Shown here piece by piece: positions 31,201-33,328 of a DNA stretch of 64,000 nt. A program made the position numbers and the translations under genes. The notes beneath the pieces were generated by a model that saw nothing but the letters and a program-made list of their open reading frames with translations, was not told the origin of the DNA and made no database searches. The DNA comes from Rhodopirellula sp. SM50 (lineage in GTDB: Bacteria > Planctomycetota > Planctomycetia > Pirellulales > Pirellulaceae), in assembly GCF_002289565.1 (NCBI RefSeq), contig NZ_NTFY01000074.1, positions 22,966-86,965 of the forward strand. The letters are read 5' to 3'. Each line of letters opens with the position of its first letter. Within the stretch, counting starts at the first letter, position 1.

Positions 31201-31741
31201 AGGGGGCCGATCGATGATTCGGTCGCTGGAGGTCACGTTCTCGGCCGAAGTCAACGCCGCCGTGCTGGCCGGCGCCTTCACCATCACCAATGTCACTACG
31301 GGACAGAACGTCGGACTGATCAATGTTTCGGCACAAGACATCGGGGGCAAGACCGTCGCCACGCTGACCTTTGACGGTGATTCGACCGACGATCCGAACC
31401 AGAGCGACCCGGATCCGGATTCGCTGGCCGACGGCAATTATCGGTTGGTGGTCGCGTCGAATCAGGTCCAACTGGTGTCGACCGGTCGCGAGATGAAGAA
31501 CGATTTCGTCTTCGGACGCCCGATCGCGGGAGGCACGGATGTCGATGACTTCTTCCGCTTGTTCGGCGACAGCGATGGGGACCGCGATGTCGACGGCCAA
31601 GACTACGGACGCTTCGGGCTGACCTTCTTGAAGACCAGCGATGATGACGGATTCAACTCCGTGTACGACTTCGACAACGATGGCGACGTCGACGGCCAGG
31701 ACTATGGGCGATTCGGCCTAAGATTCCTCCGTACGATTTAA
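4292..31741 (+). CDS. Giant mosaic secreted/surface protein, LEPR-type N-terminus to dockerin C-terminus
   Basis: About 9149 aa in one uninterrupted frame. ATG 4292 is preferred to GTG 4283; neither has a strong ribosome site. Positions below are residues counted from GTG 4283. The N-terminus is basic, then LLEKLEDRHLLAA (34-46), the planctomycete extracellular LEPR-like motif. Then: beta-rich modules with a helical coiled section near 1500-1680 and EF-hand-like DxDxDG loops (46-2700); a large RTX array of GGxGxD nonapeptides (~2725-3700) with smaller arrays near 3836-4006, 4373-4426, 4606-4660 and 5893-5926; FG-GAP-like repeats (~4740-5063); LamG (~5086-5273); a SLREAI/choice-of-anchor beta-helix (~5473-5873); leucine-rich repeats (~5966-6133); a jelly-roll module array (~6120-7106); further LamG (~7266-7640); PKD (~7700-8093); cadherin-like/VCBS repeats (~8093-8510); a GTISSTG-type beta-helical part; and two dockerin-like calcium loops (DGDRDVDGQDYGRFGL, ~9093-9152). 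It probably acts as a calcium-stabilised adhesin or envelope fibre. No export system for it is in the window. Confidence 0.95.
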   Translation: MTRTLQNPSVQRPQDHRRLVAKRRQSRRRSLLEKLEDRHLLAAHLDDAPISEPIQGQLLSVLQTLDQAADALAVDPLLETEIPIAGRSLNDLLGPVDLSSDADWGDLIQFETVAINYFASFDPASGLFDTANQGLDPMASGLAAQLQSHVDMHLGGHFGASPVATVEGGIDSTTDQLIFQITLSETETISIQPSLDAIGNEWKDLGIEFDSAATVELTSTADIDLQFGVGVDQPTGNDPFFDINTFDIGAAITETTGALAYSIGGGAITGNASINNLLADVTGSLSLSGAGSIADRITVTTGNDDVNVDLAFNDATLYAQTLAAATFTASDANLFDGTEATISQNTVALELDLSGQPLIDGLEALADWLDDAVTEDPDDASDQQIAALASKLPLINRSLGELLTESSNRSFTDAVLTTPTVNGDFQEFTATLTGDAATQGISTHSLARFKATSGDYLPAEVAHVEGKVVTLRYDAARSDAPDTTTPEIEFSIGGSLGESLRAALERYHDSDSVPALGTVLTDLQTTLGINTGAIAYDQATKTLSLVPTFSPAPLQLPVRLDFTDQVDGLESDAEFTLSATPTFTLPLQIDLTQGVNDGDRVSVVNDTNPEVSIQLSAALDDPSLVASHNLMKGIIAETTANSGIVLNTTIDLSLENAGGVAINELTESNQSFLQTSISGSIDIPSLSLTPTGLTGAVGSLDIQTTSDGTNTGVMNFTGFDSDGDGFVDSVGGLQAIAVGGFKSFEDLAATDLLQMVVELGDAIESVAGKLDVPGGIPFVDETINTIVSFTDQTSALGSLLFDRAQVIGESEIAATTGVLPEDVTFLVRIEDQDPVFVTVLASQTSSNTSIDDLYADINAALTVAGLAGKVAAVRPAGDRENRLHLQISDPAVGTAIDITTLGITGQAAAPSSGRLGADVNLSVTIDTNNFAGPAVVNVSLPAADTLSNTNPEDLVRSLNAAMAVDVGDGSLLSRYLVARLVGDRIQINAVSSTTTSVAISGGDKLGFDAIQPADDNPAASVLGLGTSLSAIAEMAIGSVQDLVDILNAHTPSATTLTYDSANNRVTFDLKLEQSFSQPIDLSFSESTDLGFADLNFGGGADASFDAAAGVELSVGIDLDRAGSGGTIDASTTLVSLGESFAVHAAVTSTAAADSSAGTLTLRLDRLDGSNETVSVSLAAAELDDNFTAEDLSFDLNDTFAAQSNPLRASLDDAGKLVITSEDASVRAVTVTAAAFGFAGTETSTSPDLMIVLADGSSAAVSLNNAQTLGDVKTAIEAASANLAVSFVGDQIQITDNSTPVDDARMKITNAAGSMAATGLGIQFTALADDDEATSFDDTTTIRGDNLLLGELTDQFFIDTSSTRVYAGAEINASDIHLTASVGFLELGVVGGSISNSDAGKTGLGIDAELSLADNGDGDGLLRLSDFASGGIATAMDAVTPTFGYGGTVTLPLSIPLMPGESPVLELTLIADAGDATRPDLSVNAPNLQGLIGDFSNLSIADLPAMLREVVSLLSSSEISGLNTVIPGINQSPNDLLKFTDSLLEAADNLIDQINIDTIVGLIEQAEQAVNLLDAANEQIESLTAALQRLTSAVGEVRSAGTSSIGRLVSAFTHLKSELTAAADAGVDVSSLTDLRSQLADEILFTDRAAKLLETAINDAIADALGAVTGDLPVSVSAEIVDGNGAAAGYHPVVKLGIGINPTVTQNVGFDLPLPELGPLTVNSSGDLAVTLGGKMQLDVGFNFNTLTPYVFPFDDGGNTDPSDDTGTHFALTAAIDAALNLNAAIGGLNAGLSGTASLAAASDNTLPASITVSINENAAPSDGNTIMGIPIAQLLGSPAAGFSFALDGAVDTTLDATIAGLNVADAIDIDFDLNSPSPTINFDNLKTAVNDYFAGLTDLSSMSLDQLIGGTRAVLNTIESGLSSDLLTSLPLIGEGVDLSNSFIGELQDLVDQFETLVNSTENGVDALVGEVQALIFNNLGPAGANILKLNPVFHDDPNQNDATEVADHRDVEVTLSDLSSTPIREAAFEINLNLAGRDVIDADFDLGLDAVVFEFETEGGVELSWDYDVSLGFGISFEDGFFFKVNPNTTNDANGFPTGAGGAAELNLNAQVNLKPGTRLSGGLFFLNVDAVSNPIEDYNGDGDVNDTLNEAAAGIDYNRDGDKSDIVRESDRNGDGRFSRGTGLAGQIFIDLNDPDDNGKLSLGEIGAAGLINAGIQTEAFVDLSLTADTDAGSALPKLTTDMTLDWSLGYNTNQGFAGGGLPDVAFHDVSLDLGSFFESIAGPAFDLFETHIEPARPIIDFLRQPVPGFSDISVETGGDPITFLDLGAYASGLGPAQVAKAKRVLNTLDSILNAVDTIKGFSSADGLNINFGSFRLGGDLMGSGKPTIDTSGFSSPFGSSSTPGEISPSVFSQINQGGSSSAKANTTSQLKKLNRSGDGGGFGLNIPLLSNPTNAFKLLTGETVELIEWDIPTLDLSLPFSARMGPLGPVPVFGKISGSVDARFDFSIGFDTRGISDTGFFLDGLYFGDLSNVSTGDDINEVEFGMKIRAGIGFDVLLASVYLAGGVGGTVGLNWNDLDGNGKIYFDELAALASLQSPDGIPGACVFDASGRLNAELVIEYSALFISGEIELIDTTLFDFNYTCGVEIATLEDSGRLVLNAGPFASNRDASSDGSEAESFEVTDMGGGEIQVAYDFAIDSDTTVKLRRRFTGVHSIYFDGGGGNDSLIVDASVTVPVTLNGGAGDDTLTGGSGNNTFVGGSGNDTMLSRSGNDRFLFENGWGSDTLVDEGGAVDEFDFSAVTDDLSVSLGSISVSDGRGNQIVSPSGGLVEGIESMIGGSGNDTLTLQDAADAVRVWTINGPGRGNIDGEFFFDRFENLSGGVQEDRFRLRGGSLDGQVNGAGGSDSLNYATSNAPVEINLQTSTAPLIGSFANIESLVGGNSSDDRLIGPTAGSAWTIDATNAGTINSTLSFSRIENLTGGNNADTFAVGANGRLTGKLIGFTTIGTNDVDHLDLSAKTTPLAVSINKTNEGIVSGVVDFEGIESITGGMDNDEFDFAPLARLTGTLDGSGGDRDHLDFNSWSSPINVDLNLASGGPQVGGIRNAEFLTGGSAGDTLKGNASANRIIGGLGGDMIDGRGGDNVIAGDNVAIVEAGGVVSEIRSLDGGTSDTISAAGGDNVVLAGAGGDNVTLGNGDNFVAGDLALVTLSGGEVVDFRSILPAVGAGDTITVGSGHDIIIAGDGADTVNDSGGRNVILGDRGNVALIFGIPLRATGTSSPGSGNDTINSGNSFDAIIGGGGGDTINAGAGNNHVFGDDGTIDFVNSLPSTLIPVASTFEGNDFITTLGGRDIIHTGNGDNTVIAGDGNDDVFGGSGIDIIQGEGGDDFLVGGLGDDDIFGGAGNDVIFGGVALGTRGNYDDPSDFTLPPGFADAQAAHFTNYTPTVKITPLIVMDLSTGTLDSIPGVIGDGRDNLDGGDDNDVIFGGVNVDILLGGSGSDYLDAGSGADLFVEGGAGDDVVRGGAGNDILRGGDGIDHLLGDDGDDELHGEKGTATDDQAGQRLFGGPGRDTLFAFAPTTDVATERLLVGDQLFGGPGGDFLHGNLRIEVLDGGSGNDFITGDEFAGPLYASRTDADVNGADDLLLGGGGEDQLFGGGGNDTIWGGPGTDYIHGQRGADTQYGGGGIDIFVLPTNLATSDGLDRVSPGGAFNLDVIDGHFGNFPGEATPVDDNATDILAIDGTSAPDTILVGASGGMAAIRYGIHTIPVDLFDADGTPLVQQFRIAGLAGNDTIGFYTQLAVDAGVFPAVAGLDPLDLTPFADRSDWVGVFDGNSGDDLLIGSDGRDRMDGGIGSDTAYGFGGDDRLWGDGGDGSTSDTDTLYAGQGNDDLVGGLGKNNLYAWSFDPQPALVAPGTPEAYPDRGFGVFVDENGTLFNDDGDLNDNGVFDEDESVTIGPVRLARIQEKTGLNRILGSEQADNLYGGTTLDFMYGNGGADVLYRADGTRFESADDGATGGGLEGDEWKQYARDSDQVWYIGGTNAADQITVDFVTEPGVVADRHLVTRLTENNGNFSFAANVRLDFTATDENDNEVWRSDDLDFKLDDLQSAGDAAARADALTTIATQQIDESELLMELLPPEGDFLVILIDSLGGNDSINVGPTVQKTVWIDAGDGDDVVKIQSGNSILVDKTESSVGSTELGSTGAASRNDVPRQAFNLLSPVEGNDTAFDGTELESGVIEFNDLSIDSPDDVDWYSFTFAADGTAAGSISTESGGPIDNLELSVYTAAQLDPISGPLEGETPILNVQSSGDSATLTGLSGLDAGTTYYLRISSEQVPTLYDLRFNLDGIAINGSQPKVSLSLREDTIRRDVIIGGAGNDILQGGGGEEWIFGGIGNDVLTGGKDRQASDLLFGGDGDDTFQLISDALPLLANQPNTNFDPATQTYLPTFSDQFIGGDGTDRVLFLGGDLDRRGLPVPDYSSLRYNTGLHRYEFTSLVWDIGLQRYRTTFIDANGNDVQDGGEFTVYEQEYLFYQTRDVELTQFDTRAGDDVVHADPEFQFLPIDISGATPVLDATADASLFEEWGIDLGDFEQGASEAALTINLGPGNDYAFGTLLADTILGGPGNDFIAGQQGNDQIDGGSGDDSIFGGTADDATQTGFPHYPTLPAGFVSGVFESELFVYGLATPSLPFSSTRGGVQLETPPTTETGFESSSFGLTGADDGDVLSDLRTIGDFNGDFEDDFIVSGREVSYVLLGPVDLNDLSSVENEASFIIDHNAIGSPAERQGNINGDRFGDLTFVRRQTDPSSGATQTIVTVVLGNELPKPGLLWPREWNQEFVGDFLNPTISRTIQLDETQLFAGSHPSVQLLDHDGDDNDDVLVFASDIPPGGSNAGYIFGGAELTSGDTSVAGAVASLDPSALGLSGGGYSAIVIGDVDGDDVDDITYADADNVTVNTTQLATVFGPEPFKIASLGDVNNDGYDDVALVLPDGVEVHYGGVDVASLFSSAGVVIPGSGLSPIAGDFNGDTQVDLAMIQPSNTASDNVAVFYSAANLSGNVAIGNADVTLPFSGQLIPPDAFLRFDNDVLRLPHSVLDGRTKLTISLTARPHFANGHSAYALISGANATDSNEFLLEFANPTTVHLTVDGNSYSWTVPDTSDRFHHWALTINDSPSTVALFLDGVSMNDANIGSDPNRYDYTGGAIDLAANGLVIGQEQDSVGGNFDANQSFVGELAELSVWNVALDAATIASLESSGVVGTETTLDHWYQFAASTGDNVSDGKGTADGTLDDEPLRPQRDSGFSSIGGALIAPGIGLNSDDIDDLLIPAGLSSNQLGQRDAGRVYVVYGSLGESMLPTDFDVLENFSVSGSGSFVVDRGTGRPALFDDGGNPFSLQSQSEKWFKFTTLGDGKSGDAIRFDGQVIGDLLDARGRVLAAGQQAFDLRAIEAGTYYLRVFSQDRSDATSSGFGPADVIVDTLLDENDGNTARTGNLIASPGGSGISLREAILAANNSPGSQTIRFATGLSGSMELASTLGEITISDDLIIVGPGADQLTLDAGEDGFRIFDINDGVGNTIIDVVIDGVTLTGGDASGDGGAIRSVESLQISGSRVVQNSSSRHAGGIFNDGGSLTIVDSTVSGNAANNTGGGVRSEDGTLTVSGSMFALNTSGFGGGGIFSLRNDLTIDNSTFSQNEARTNGGGVFVGQGNNTSEIYNSTFTLNKSDSNANNVGLGGGIRDHNGVSILLHNTIVAGNTTGSTGAFDDFSGSTGAASSFNLIGSDAGLTGITHGAQGNQIGTAANPIDAILGDLAGNGGPTATHLPAASSPAIDAGSTSTWVDQRGRPRPLDGNGDGVAAADIGAVEVGDAFTIEFEAPIRGQSHESSTLPDRDRLTGGQGQDILVGGPGLDLLIGDSGNDEFRGEPIEILDGSIIEPQTSPLAAELSYNDVLNPLDPIVDEISDVGLLVAIHQQLGRPVTNGGTVVHSELRASELASITFLDASYRGITDLAGIENLVNLRTLDLAGNNLSHEALQHLRPSVSTAALRSGELIGLSRLESLDISNNIDIEYLDALDNLVTLESLNALGTRVDAFAPSTTDTLDQLIHLTTLTLPIPSFAGFDHFETARLGTDAPSSSWTFFDNGQSTVSIVSDGINGTQSLEIRPVPTPIINSSEDFESAALGDTAPVDWAFVFERLTSPRVIMDGVAATQSLLLSPPLPMLHEDFNSAVVGPTAPAGWSFYQDANTSLDVEVVSNAIFDTNSLRLAQSSVTPITEDFESTTPGNVPVDWAFTGSGARDVEVVDIGTQTHQLEIEAGFLGMGLGEASWTVGDLGGMAQPVLRFDRSGLINDAFSGSFTGSANADGVAVSNDGSTWYPIWDNATNVGLEGTGIPLTGLPIVPGPGFQIRFQNYSDFGTETVRFDNIEISDAAPDALKEATWSVDLSGINRPVLSWIQRDDGLDELTPFASSPFTGHSNADGVAVSNDGGTNWYPIWNEAAQTGTDSVELDLTTVGLPFTPGASFLVKFQSYGDDGSRLYDNIQIVDIDPLIVSSEDFNSAVVGPTAPAGWSFYQDANTSLDVEVVSNAIFDTNSLRLAQSSVTPITEDFESTTPGNVPVDWAFTGSGARDVEVVDIGTQTHQLEIEAGFLGMGLGEASWTVGDLGGMAQPVLRFDRSGLINDAFSGSFTGSANADGVAVSNDGSTWYPIWDNATNVGLEGTGIPLTGLPIVPGPGFQIRFQNYSDFGTETVRFDNIEISDAAPDALKEATWSVDLSGINRPVLSWIQRDDGLDELTPFASSPFTGHSNADGVAVSNDGGTNWYPIWNEAAQTGTDSVELDLTTVGLPFTPGASFLVKFQSYGDDGSRLYDNIQIVERTPTGLSESTWSVDLSKSSHPELQFDYKDIGDHTNAPFSGSFTGSFNADGVAVSNDGTTWYPVWDAVSVSGTQTVTIDLTTKSLPFLPGANFQVRFQNYGFEGSRVFDNISITDVSPEGDGYADWAVDLSNAVQPVLSFTHDATTPEWSFSGVFTGIQSASGRVEVSNDGVNWFTALDLDQNDGVEPIAIDLSALPITPDAGFRARFRHIGHDGSFRLFDDIRIVDVAAKLNPDDQNLVFPEQSTISIELAASQTWQVVDPLGATIASGASTQVNFDAADNGTYMVRKQRVDASGFDDWFPVAVVNAAPTIVQLPDFALANGNGGANEGDTVTLGARSNGATQVTVPVQLNGVRFDDLILSDSGVADLPSLAISTQIIDPAGVTTDLSHAALEFNNNVLILDSSVVDQRNSLTSAFWVKPTGAFPQTILSAQNASANPELEITLTGATTLTVHDKGTSQDFTVPAIDDGEWHQVTVVRDTAAGEVRVYVDGAESAERLTATLASLTVSDEGLYVGQKLGQFVTSALNGTLDELAFWNRALTADEIGELASQNEILQDSNLIGYWPLNAGGGSVVLDSSSGGHDGRLTTLTNEPVETHRYPLTANLDDSLGGPSLVGAGTVTADGYVFNAGEGPNVSGIVDPASYSIEFEFAIDNTSGYKKLLDFKDRTSDNGLYVFNGIVRFYNRSGNPSAGSISILASQSHKLRIDRDGTSKQVQVFVDDELQISFVDAPDDSVFDGPGGIIHLLRDDALPSENPSGVLTSLRTVDLAGSLQPPQWSTDVPAESIRSVQLVDNGDYTFRVLIHDDDGGFAAADRVFSVNNVDPVISDPPAAAAPLAASAGTTIKLDKRVSDVGVDDTFTYLWEVTNDNGQAILTSDELKFEFTPEYAGNYTAKLTVTDKDGGISSVTEEFEVKPVVAINAPASSEAGKLITLTPDGSTPLAPAGLLRGDARSVERGYQWEFVSVPPTAPIVGALDERELNFFPTVAGNYEVKLIITDQFYTTVGGTKTLNSSISNETTSVLTVGAAGAISIVAPTQPAGEGDTLVFSIAGLPPVIEDRAFDWIVVGGASNTLPVEDPATFAFQPTDDGIYTISLTVIDLVMGRFYFRSAPDVIVTVHNAKPVIVANAVEGLEGSPVTLTATVTDPGVSDTHTYSIDWGDGTAASTGNVTGGNISVTRASGYTQDGTYTATISVTDSGTPAATRTISVPLVIRNVVPTGVDDTPATDEDTALTGLNLVTNDTDPGADLLSVDSVALVSNKGATVTLVGGLVTYDPRGSATLNALMAGQTVIDEFTYVVSDDFGDKDTATVSVTVTGVNDAPIANTDRASITENSTNVTGSLLANDTDVDTGVSILAVSEIAGVSNDATDVVGSYGTLDWNSDGTFTYTLDNANGAVEQLVAGQKLEDSFEYTMTDGVLTSTASLTVAINGVNDPPVAAADSAAVDLRTATTAIGQLLDNDGDVDDVIALATVNGDAANVGKQFTLPSGALLRVKTDGEFEYDPNGAFDSLPGGASQVDTFAYTITDTAGNTAANTAAITVIGKNDAPRSITLGNTSVFDDATAGTVVGALASFDVDNGDTTTITIDPANNGGGRFAASGNELVIATGAPTLTVGSHVITLVSTDAIGASLEQSFNVSILPAPVDPTPELDMAALSASALTVRRNGNHFEVVDQTDTVVLSQRLDQTQSLVIRGTDAADEQVTVDYASGGAFELFRGINFEAGDGGMDGLSVIGIPATMTATHVSSGAGAGDAQVVINDGSLQNAVQFSGVQPLSITGMAQIRFDANTIGTSTLDIGGQTLTLDSSGPVNLPDRTLLNGGTISSTGLISLGSGETLTGNGTVAGPFSGQAGSVVMLDGDLTVGDSSAAGFATDGELHVSAHALTLLDSDRVVLGSLTDLGNATLAGQLIAANGFVLESGRSVTGFGTLDSTNDIALSSLVNGSVTGNSAAQPITLSGFIKGIGALDHVNITGQHSPGLSPAQVVGGSVNYSNTATVELEIGGTTPGSTGHDQLRHTGLLSVDGDLVVTLINDFVPAAGDEFLLITADGGVSGTFDTVTLPELPDELGWELSYSASEMRLAVVSLPAIESVLVNGSTAGGRSMIRSLEVTFSAEVNAAVLAGAFTITNVTTGQNVGLINVSAQDIGGKTVATLTFDGDSTDDPNQSDPDPDSLADGNYRLVVASNQVQLVSTGREMKNDFVFGRPIAGGTDVDDFFRLFGDSDGDRDVDGQDYGRFGLTFLKTSDDDGFNSVYDFDNDGDVDGQDYGRFGLRFLRTI
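12460..15380 (+). other. Main RTX calcium-binding repeat array within the giant protein
   Basis: The translation contains dozens of GGxGxDxLx nonapeptides (for example GGAGDDTLTGGSGNNTFVGG), the calcium-binding beta-roll repeat of RTX proteins. The array is broken by non-repetitive inserts near 14550-14700. Type I secretion is usual for RTX proteins, but this protein starts with a LEPR-type N-terminus instead, so its export route is uncertain. Confidence 0.9.
22958..23922 (+). repeat. Tandem duplication within the giant gene, copy 1
   Basis: This block recurs 990 bp downstream at 23948-24912. The differences I found are at 22969, 22981, 22987 and 23896; the rest matches in every line compared. 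The period is 330 codons, so the frame is kept. Each copy encodes two short EDF(N/E)S-starting segments and two jelly-roll-like modules with the core NADGVAVSNDG.TWYPIW. Confidence 0.93.
23948..24912 (+). repeat. Tandem duplication within the giant gene, copy 2
   Basis: Second copy of the 990-bp period unit. Downstream (24913-25600) two more diverged modules of the same jelly-roll family follow (SFNADGVAVSNDGTTWYPVW, then IQSASGRVEVSNDGVNWF), so the recent duplication lies inside an older repeat array. Confidence 0.93.
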
Positions 31742-31923
31742 TCCCACCAAAGAAAAACCTCCTCACACCGAGACCTGATGTCGGCGACTTGCGTTTCGGT
31801 GGCCAAGCTTGGACTGCTGTCCCAGCAGTGGGATCGGTCTAGTGAAATAGATCGTCCCGGTGCTTGTTTCCGATCCGGGGAATAGGAAATCACGCGGCCG
31901 GAAACTGCATCGAGGTCGGGCGG

Positions 31924-32805
31924 TCAGTCGCTGGTCACATGCTGATCAAGGAAATTGTACAACTCTTCCGTGGCCCGATCGTCGGGCTTGCCCAAGTCAT
32001 TGTTCAGCCGGCTGTGGTTGCTATCGCGTACTCCAAGTGCCTTTGCCGGAATGTCGGCGCTCCGCAGCACCTCCTCCAGACGCCCCGCCTGGGCCCGCGT
32101 GTCGGGATTGCCAGAGAAGTACAGGATCAAAAACGGCGGAATGCCTTTGCCTTTCTCAACATGAGTGACCGCGGAATAGTCGACGTGTTTTTGCGGGTCG
32201 TTTCCGAACTTTTGGCGATGTCCAAACGTGAACATCTTGCCGCCGTAGAGCATCTGGCGGAGCTCGGCCGTCATGATGATCTTGGGGATGTCGTAGGTGT
32301 CGCCATCGACGGGAATGCAGCCCTTCAAAATATCCAGCGAAGCCCCCGCCTGTTCGACGTACCGCTCGTCGATACAGATCAAGGCGGCCAGTTGGGCACC
32401 GGCTGAATGGCCACCGACAAAGATCCGCTGGGGATCACCGCCGTACGTCCCAATATGCTTGTGTACCCAGCCCAGCGATTTGGCGACATCCCCGATCAGC
32501 TCCTCCATGCTGACCTCCGGCAAGAGGCGGTAGTTCGTCGAGACGAAGAGAAAGCCACGCTCGGTCAAGGCCTGCGGTTTGACGCCCACGTCGCTCTTGT
32601 CGCCGACCTGCCAGCCACCACCATGGATCCAAAACACGACGGGCAGCGGTTCCGATGCCGACACCTCGGGCGTGTAGATATCAAGTTTGTGACGCGGGTG
32701 GCCGTTGTCCACATAGGCAACGTCTGTTTCGACATTCTGGCCCAGAGCCATATTGCCACAGGCAAGACCCATCCAAAGCGCCACGCTGAATCTGATCTGC
32801 ATCAT
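31924..32805 (-). CDS. Secreted alpha/beta-hydrolase, carboxylesterase/lipase-like (BD-FAE/HSL type)
   Basis: 293 aa from ATG 32805, chosen because it gives a normal signal peptide ([23 protein letters not shown] region, cut after ~22); the longer frame begins at a GTG with an unlikely extension. The oxyanion motif HGGGW is at 61-65, the nucleophile elbow GHSAG at 132-136 (S134), a candidate acid at D235 (NPDTRAQ) and the histidine at H264 (SNHSRLN). This order and spacing fit esterases related to hormone-sensitive lipase and feruloyl/acetyl esterases. The substrate is unknown; removal of acyl groups from polysaccharide fits the neighbourhood. It converges with the giant gene, with ~180 bp between. 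Confidence 0.9.
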   Translation of the reverse strand: MMQIRFSVALWMGLACGNMALGQNVETDVAYVDNGHPRHKLDIYTPEVSASEPLPVVFWIHGGGWQVGDKSDVGVKPQALTERGFLFVSTNYRLLPEVSMEELIGDVAKSLGWVHKHIGTYGGDPQRIFVGGHSAGAQLAALICIDERYVEQAGASLDILKGCIPVDGDTYDIPKIIMTAELRQMLYGGKMFTFGHRQKFGNDPQKHVDYSAVTHVEKGKGIPPFLILYFSGNPDTRAQAGRLEEVLRSADIPAKALGVRDSNHSRLNNDLGKPDDRATEELYNFLDQHVTSD

Positions 32806-32870
32806 TGAAGCCGCCCGCAAGCAGTAAGGAGACGAAGGGAACGCTGAGCAGCATGACGATAACACGACAG

Positions 32871-33174
32871 TACTACATCAAAAACATCAGCCGACAGCAC
32901 AGCGTATCCGACGCCAAAGGCATGTGCCACCATTTCCGTCCTCGACCACCTGTCTCTTAGCTGGGCCAACGACGAGGTCATTGCCCCGGATCACTCGCAC
33001 CATGTCACCGTCTAGTGGTGTTCAATCGAGGATCCTGACGATCAGGGGCACAGCAAGGACACCCACAATGATGGGATTCTTTCGACGGCTGAAGACAGCG
33101 GTGCGGTTTCGTTGTACCAAGACATCATTCTGCCCCGCATGATTCTGCCATTGCGTGACACCGGAAACGGTTAG
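32871..33174 (+). pseudogene. Decayed pectate-lyase-like (parallel beta-helix) gene fragment
   Basis: Translated pieces resemble a secreted pectate-lyase-type beta-helix protein but lie in two frames. In the first, from 32871, are YYIKNIS and SDAKG. In the second, from ~32938, is LDHLSLSWANDE, then HHVTV, an in-frame TAG at 33013-33015 where family members have glutamine, then WCSIEDPDDQGHSKDTHNDGIL and SGAVSL, ending at a TAG at 33172-33174. One frameshift and one nonsense change, loss of the N-terminal part, and no start codon make this a remnant. The family assignment rests on recognising the DHxSLSW and WCSIxxP..GHSK motifs and has not been checked by search. Confidence 0.68.
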
Positions 33175-33328
33175 GATGTTGAAAGCCCGAGAAAAAGTCC
33201 TGAACCCTTTGTCTCAAGCAACTGCAATAAAAGAAGATGGGGCTGTATGCAGACCAGCGACGAGCCAGTTGGCCGGTCGTCCGCCCTGTTCAATTTCCCC
33301 AAGACGAGAAAGCAATGGTGGCTCGCTG

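Noticed and set aside
4453..31600. Dozens of long open frames on the minus strand and in other frames inside the giant gene
   Set aside because: They mirror the codon bias of the plus-strand gene, are rich in R, S and A or have simple composition, lack family motifs and starts, and the plus frame is continuous with clear domains.
32924..33142. 72-codon open frame considered as a small gene
   Set aside because: It overlaps the lyase remnant in another frame, is basic with no motif, and has no ribosome site.
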